Positions 5,641-6,547 of a stretch of DNA of 6,547 bases are shown piece by piece. Made by a program: the position numbers and the translations under genes. Where the stretch lies: the NCBI GenBank assembly GCA_002403785.1, contig DHIM01000341.1, positions 1 to 6,547 on the forward strand, in the 5' to 3' direction. The notes below the pieces were generated by a model. The model saw only the letters and a program-made list of their open reading frames with translations. It had not been told where the DNA came from and ran no database searches. The DNA is from Clostridium sp. UBA4746. GTDB lineage: Bacteria; Bacillota; Clostridia; Clostridiales; Clostridiaceae. Numbering within the stretch: position 1 is the stretch's first letter; every line of letters starts with the position of its first letter.

Positions 5641-6547
5641 ATGATAGGAAAAATTAATATTAGCTTAGTTCTACTTCTCATGTCAACCGTAACTATTATT
5701 ACTATGGCCTATATGATTTTTAAAAATAGAAACAAATCACAGTTAAAGGACGTATTTGTTTCTATTATAGCATTGTTATTTATTTGGAATATCGGTACAT
5801 TGTTAGAATTATACATCAGATTAACATATGGATATACAAAAATGGTATTTGTAAATATATGCTATTTCTCTATCACTTTTCTACCGGTTAGCATTCTTCT
5901 ATTTGGAATCGTATATGCGAATTCACAAATAAGGTTTTCTTGGAAATATTTGTTGCTTTTGATTATACCTCTGTTCTCAAACTTATTAATATGGACAAAC
6001 AACATGCATAAACTTTTTTTTATTCGGTACTCTGTAAATAGCAAAGATGCTATATATGGAAGTTATTTTTACTTTCATTCAACTTATTCTTATATATGTA
6101 TCTTCGTTGGAATAAGTTATCTAGTAGTATTTTCAATAAAAAACTCTGGTTTTTTCTCAAAACAATCTTTATTTATTATTATTGGTTATTTAGCACCTTT
6201 ATTTGTAAATATAATTTTTACATTTAATTTGCTACCACTACCATTTTCGTCAAACTCAATTGCATTCACCATTTTTGTGTTTTTTATAATGATAGCAATT
6301 TTCAAATTTGATTTTCTTAATATCATGCCCATCGCAATGAGAACAATAGTGGATAGAATATCTGATGGTTTTATTGTTATAGATCAAAACTTTAGAATTA
6401 CTGATTATAATAAGACTATGCAAAATACATTTGATCCCATTGTAAAGATTAAAAGAAAATATTATCTTCTCGATGTTTTTAAATTTTTGAAATCTCCTGA
6501 AATGGACTTTTTTAAAGAGGTTATAAGAAAAGTGAATGATATAAAGG
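5641..6547 (+). CDS. 7TM-PAS membrane sensor, N-terminal part (kinase or diguanylate cyclase)
   Basis: The open frame begins at an ATG with a good ribosome-binding site and runs off the window after 302 codons, so the C-terminus is missing. Seven hydrophobic helices can be placed at about residues 6-27, 37-58, 68-92, 101-118, 143-165, 175-196 and 205-222. The segments TNNMHKLFF (119-127) and the aromatic FHSTYSY (145-151) match the N-terminal 7TM region of sensor histidine kinases. From about residue 225, FLNIMPIA followed by SDGFIVIDQNFRITDYN (241-257) is a typical 7TM-to-PAS junction and PAS start. In this family the PAS is followed by either a histidine kinase core or a GGDEF diguanylate cyclase; which one applies cannot be seen. 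It is probably cotranscribed with the synthetase, suggesting it senses a signal (possibly the product) or controls synthesis. It contains an 8-T run at 6014-6021 that does not interrupt the frame. Confidence 0.92.
   Translation, partial: MIGKINISLVLLLMSTVTIITMAYMIFKNRNKSQLKDVFVSIIALLFIWNIGTLLELYIRLTYGYTKMVFVNICYFSITFLPVSILLFGIVYANSQIRFSWKYLLLLIIPLFSNLLIWTNNMHKLFFIRYSVNSKDAIYGSYFYFHSTYSYICIFVGISYLVVFSIKNSGFFSKQSLFIIIGYLAPLFVNIIFTFNLLPLPFSSNSIAFTIFVFFIMIAIFKFDFLNIMPIAMRTIVDRISDGFIVIDQNFRITDYNKTMQNTFDPIVKIKRKYYLLDVFKFLKSPEMDFFKEVIRKVNDIK

Noticed and set aside
5862..6044. Minus-strand open frame of 60 codons
   Set aside because: It is antisense to the 7TM sensor, whose membrane pattern and 7TM family motifs support the + strand frame.

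Overview
The window is visibly A+T-rich and uses purine-rich ribosome-binding sites and a probable TTG start. The style of its proteins (a Bacillus/Paenibacillus/Clostridium-like condensation domain and a 7TM-PAS membrane sensor) suggests a low-GC Firmicute, most likely a member of the Clostridia. No marker gene is present, so this is inference.

Layout: positions 1-105 are a non-coding leader with a short TAA-triplet tract, a perfect 9-bp inverted repeat and a ribosome-binding site. Positions 106-5622 are one very large gene on the + strand. From 5641 to the window edge runs the start of a second + strand gene. The two are separated by 18 bp with no terminator, so they probably form one transcription unit.

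The large protein (about 1838 aa) is a chimera. Its first ~210 residues look like a YcgR-type cyclic-di-GMP receptor: a flagellar-brake-like N-terminal domain followed by a PilZ domain with an RxxxR motif. Next comes ~300 residues that I read, with moderate confidence, as the GNAT-like region found attached to some PilZ proteins. The rest is a complete single-module nonribosomal peptide synthetase: condensation, adenylation, carrier and thioesterase domains. The adenylation pocket residues read DVWHFSLVDK, the code of serine-activating domains such as EntF. The thioesterase carries cysteine instead of serine at its nucleophile elbow (GHCVG).

The second gene encodes seven membrane helices of the histidine-kinase N-terminal 7TM type, then the beginning of a PAS domain. 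Its output domain lies beyond the window and could be a histidine kinase or a GGDEF diguanylate cyclase. Working hypothesis: a membrane sensor is coupled to a synthetase whose activity or location is controlled by c-di-GMP through its own PilZ domain, producing a serine-derived acyl product released by a cysteine thioesterase. The domain calls are mostly well supported; the functional coupling is inference.
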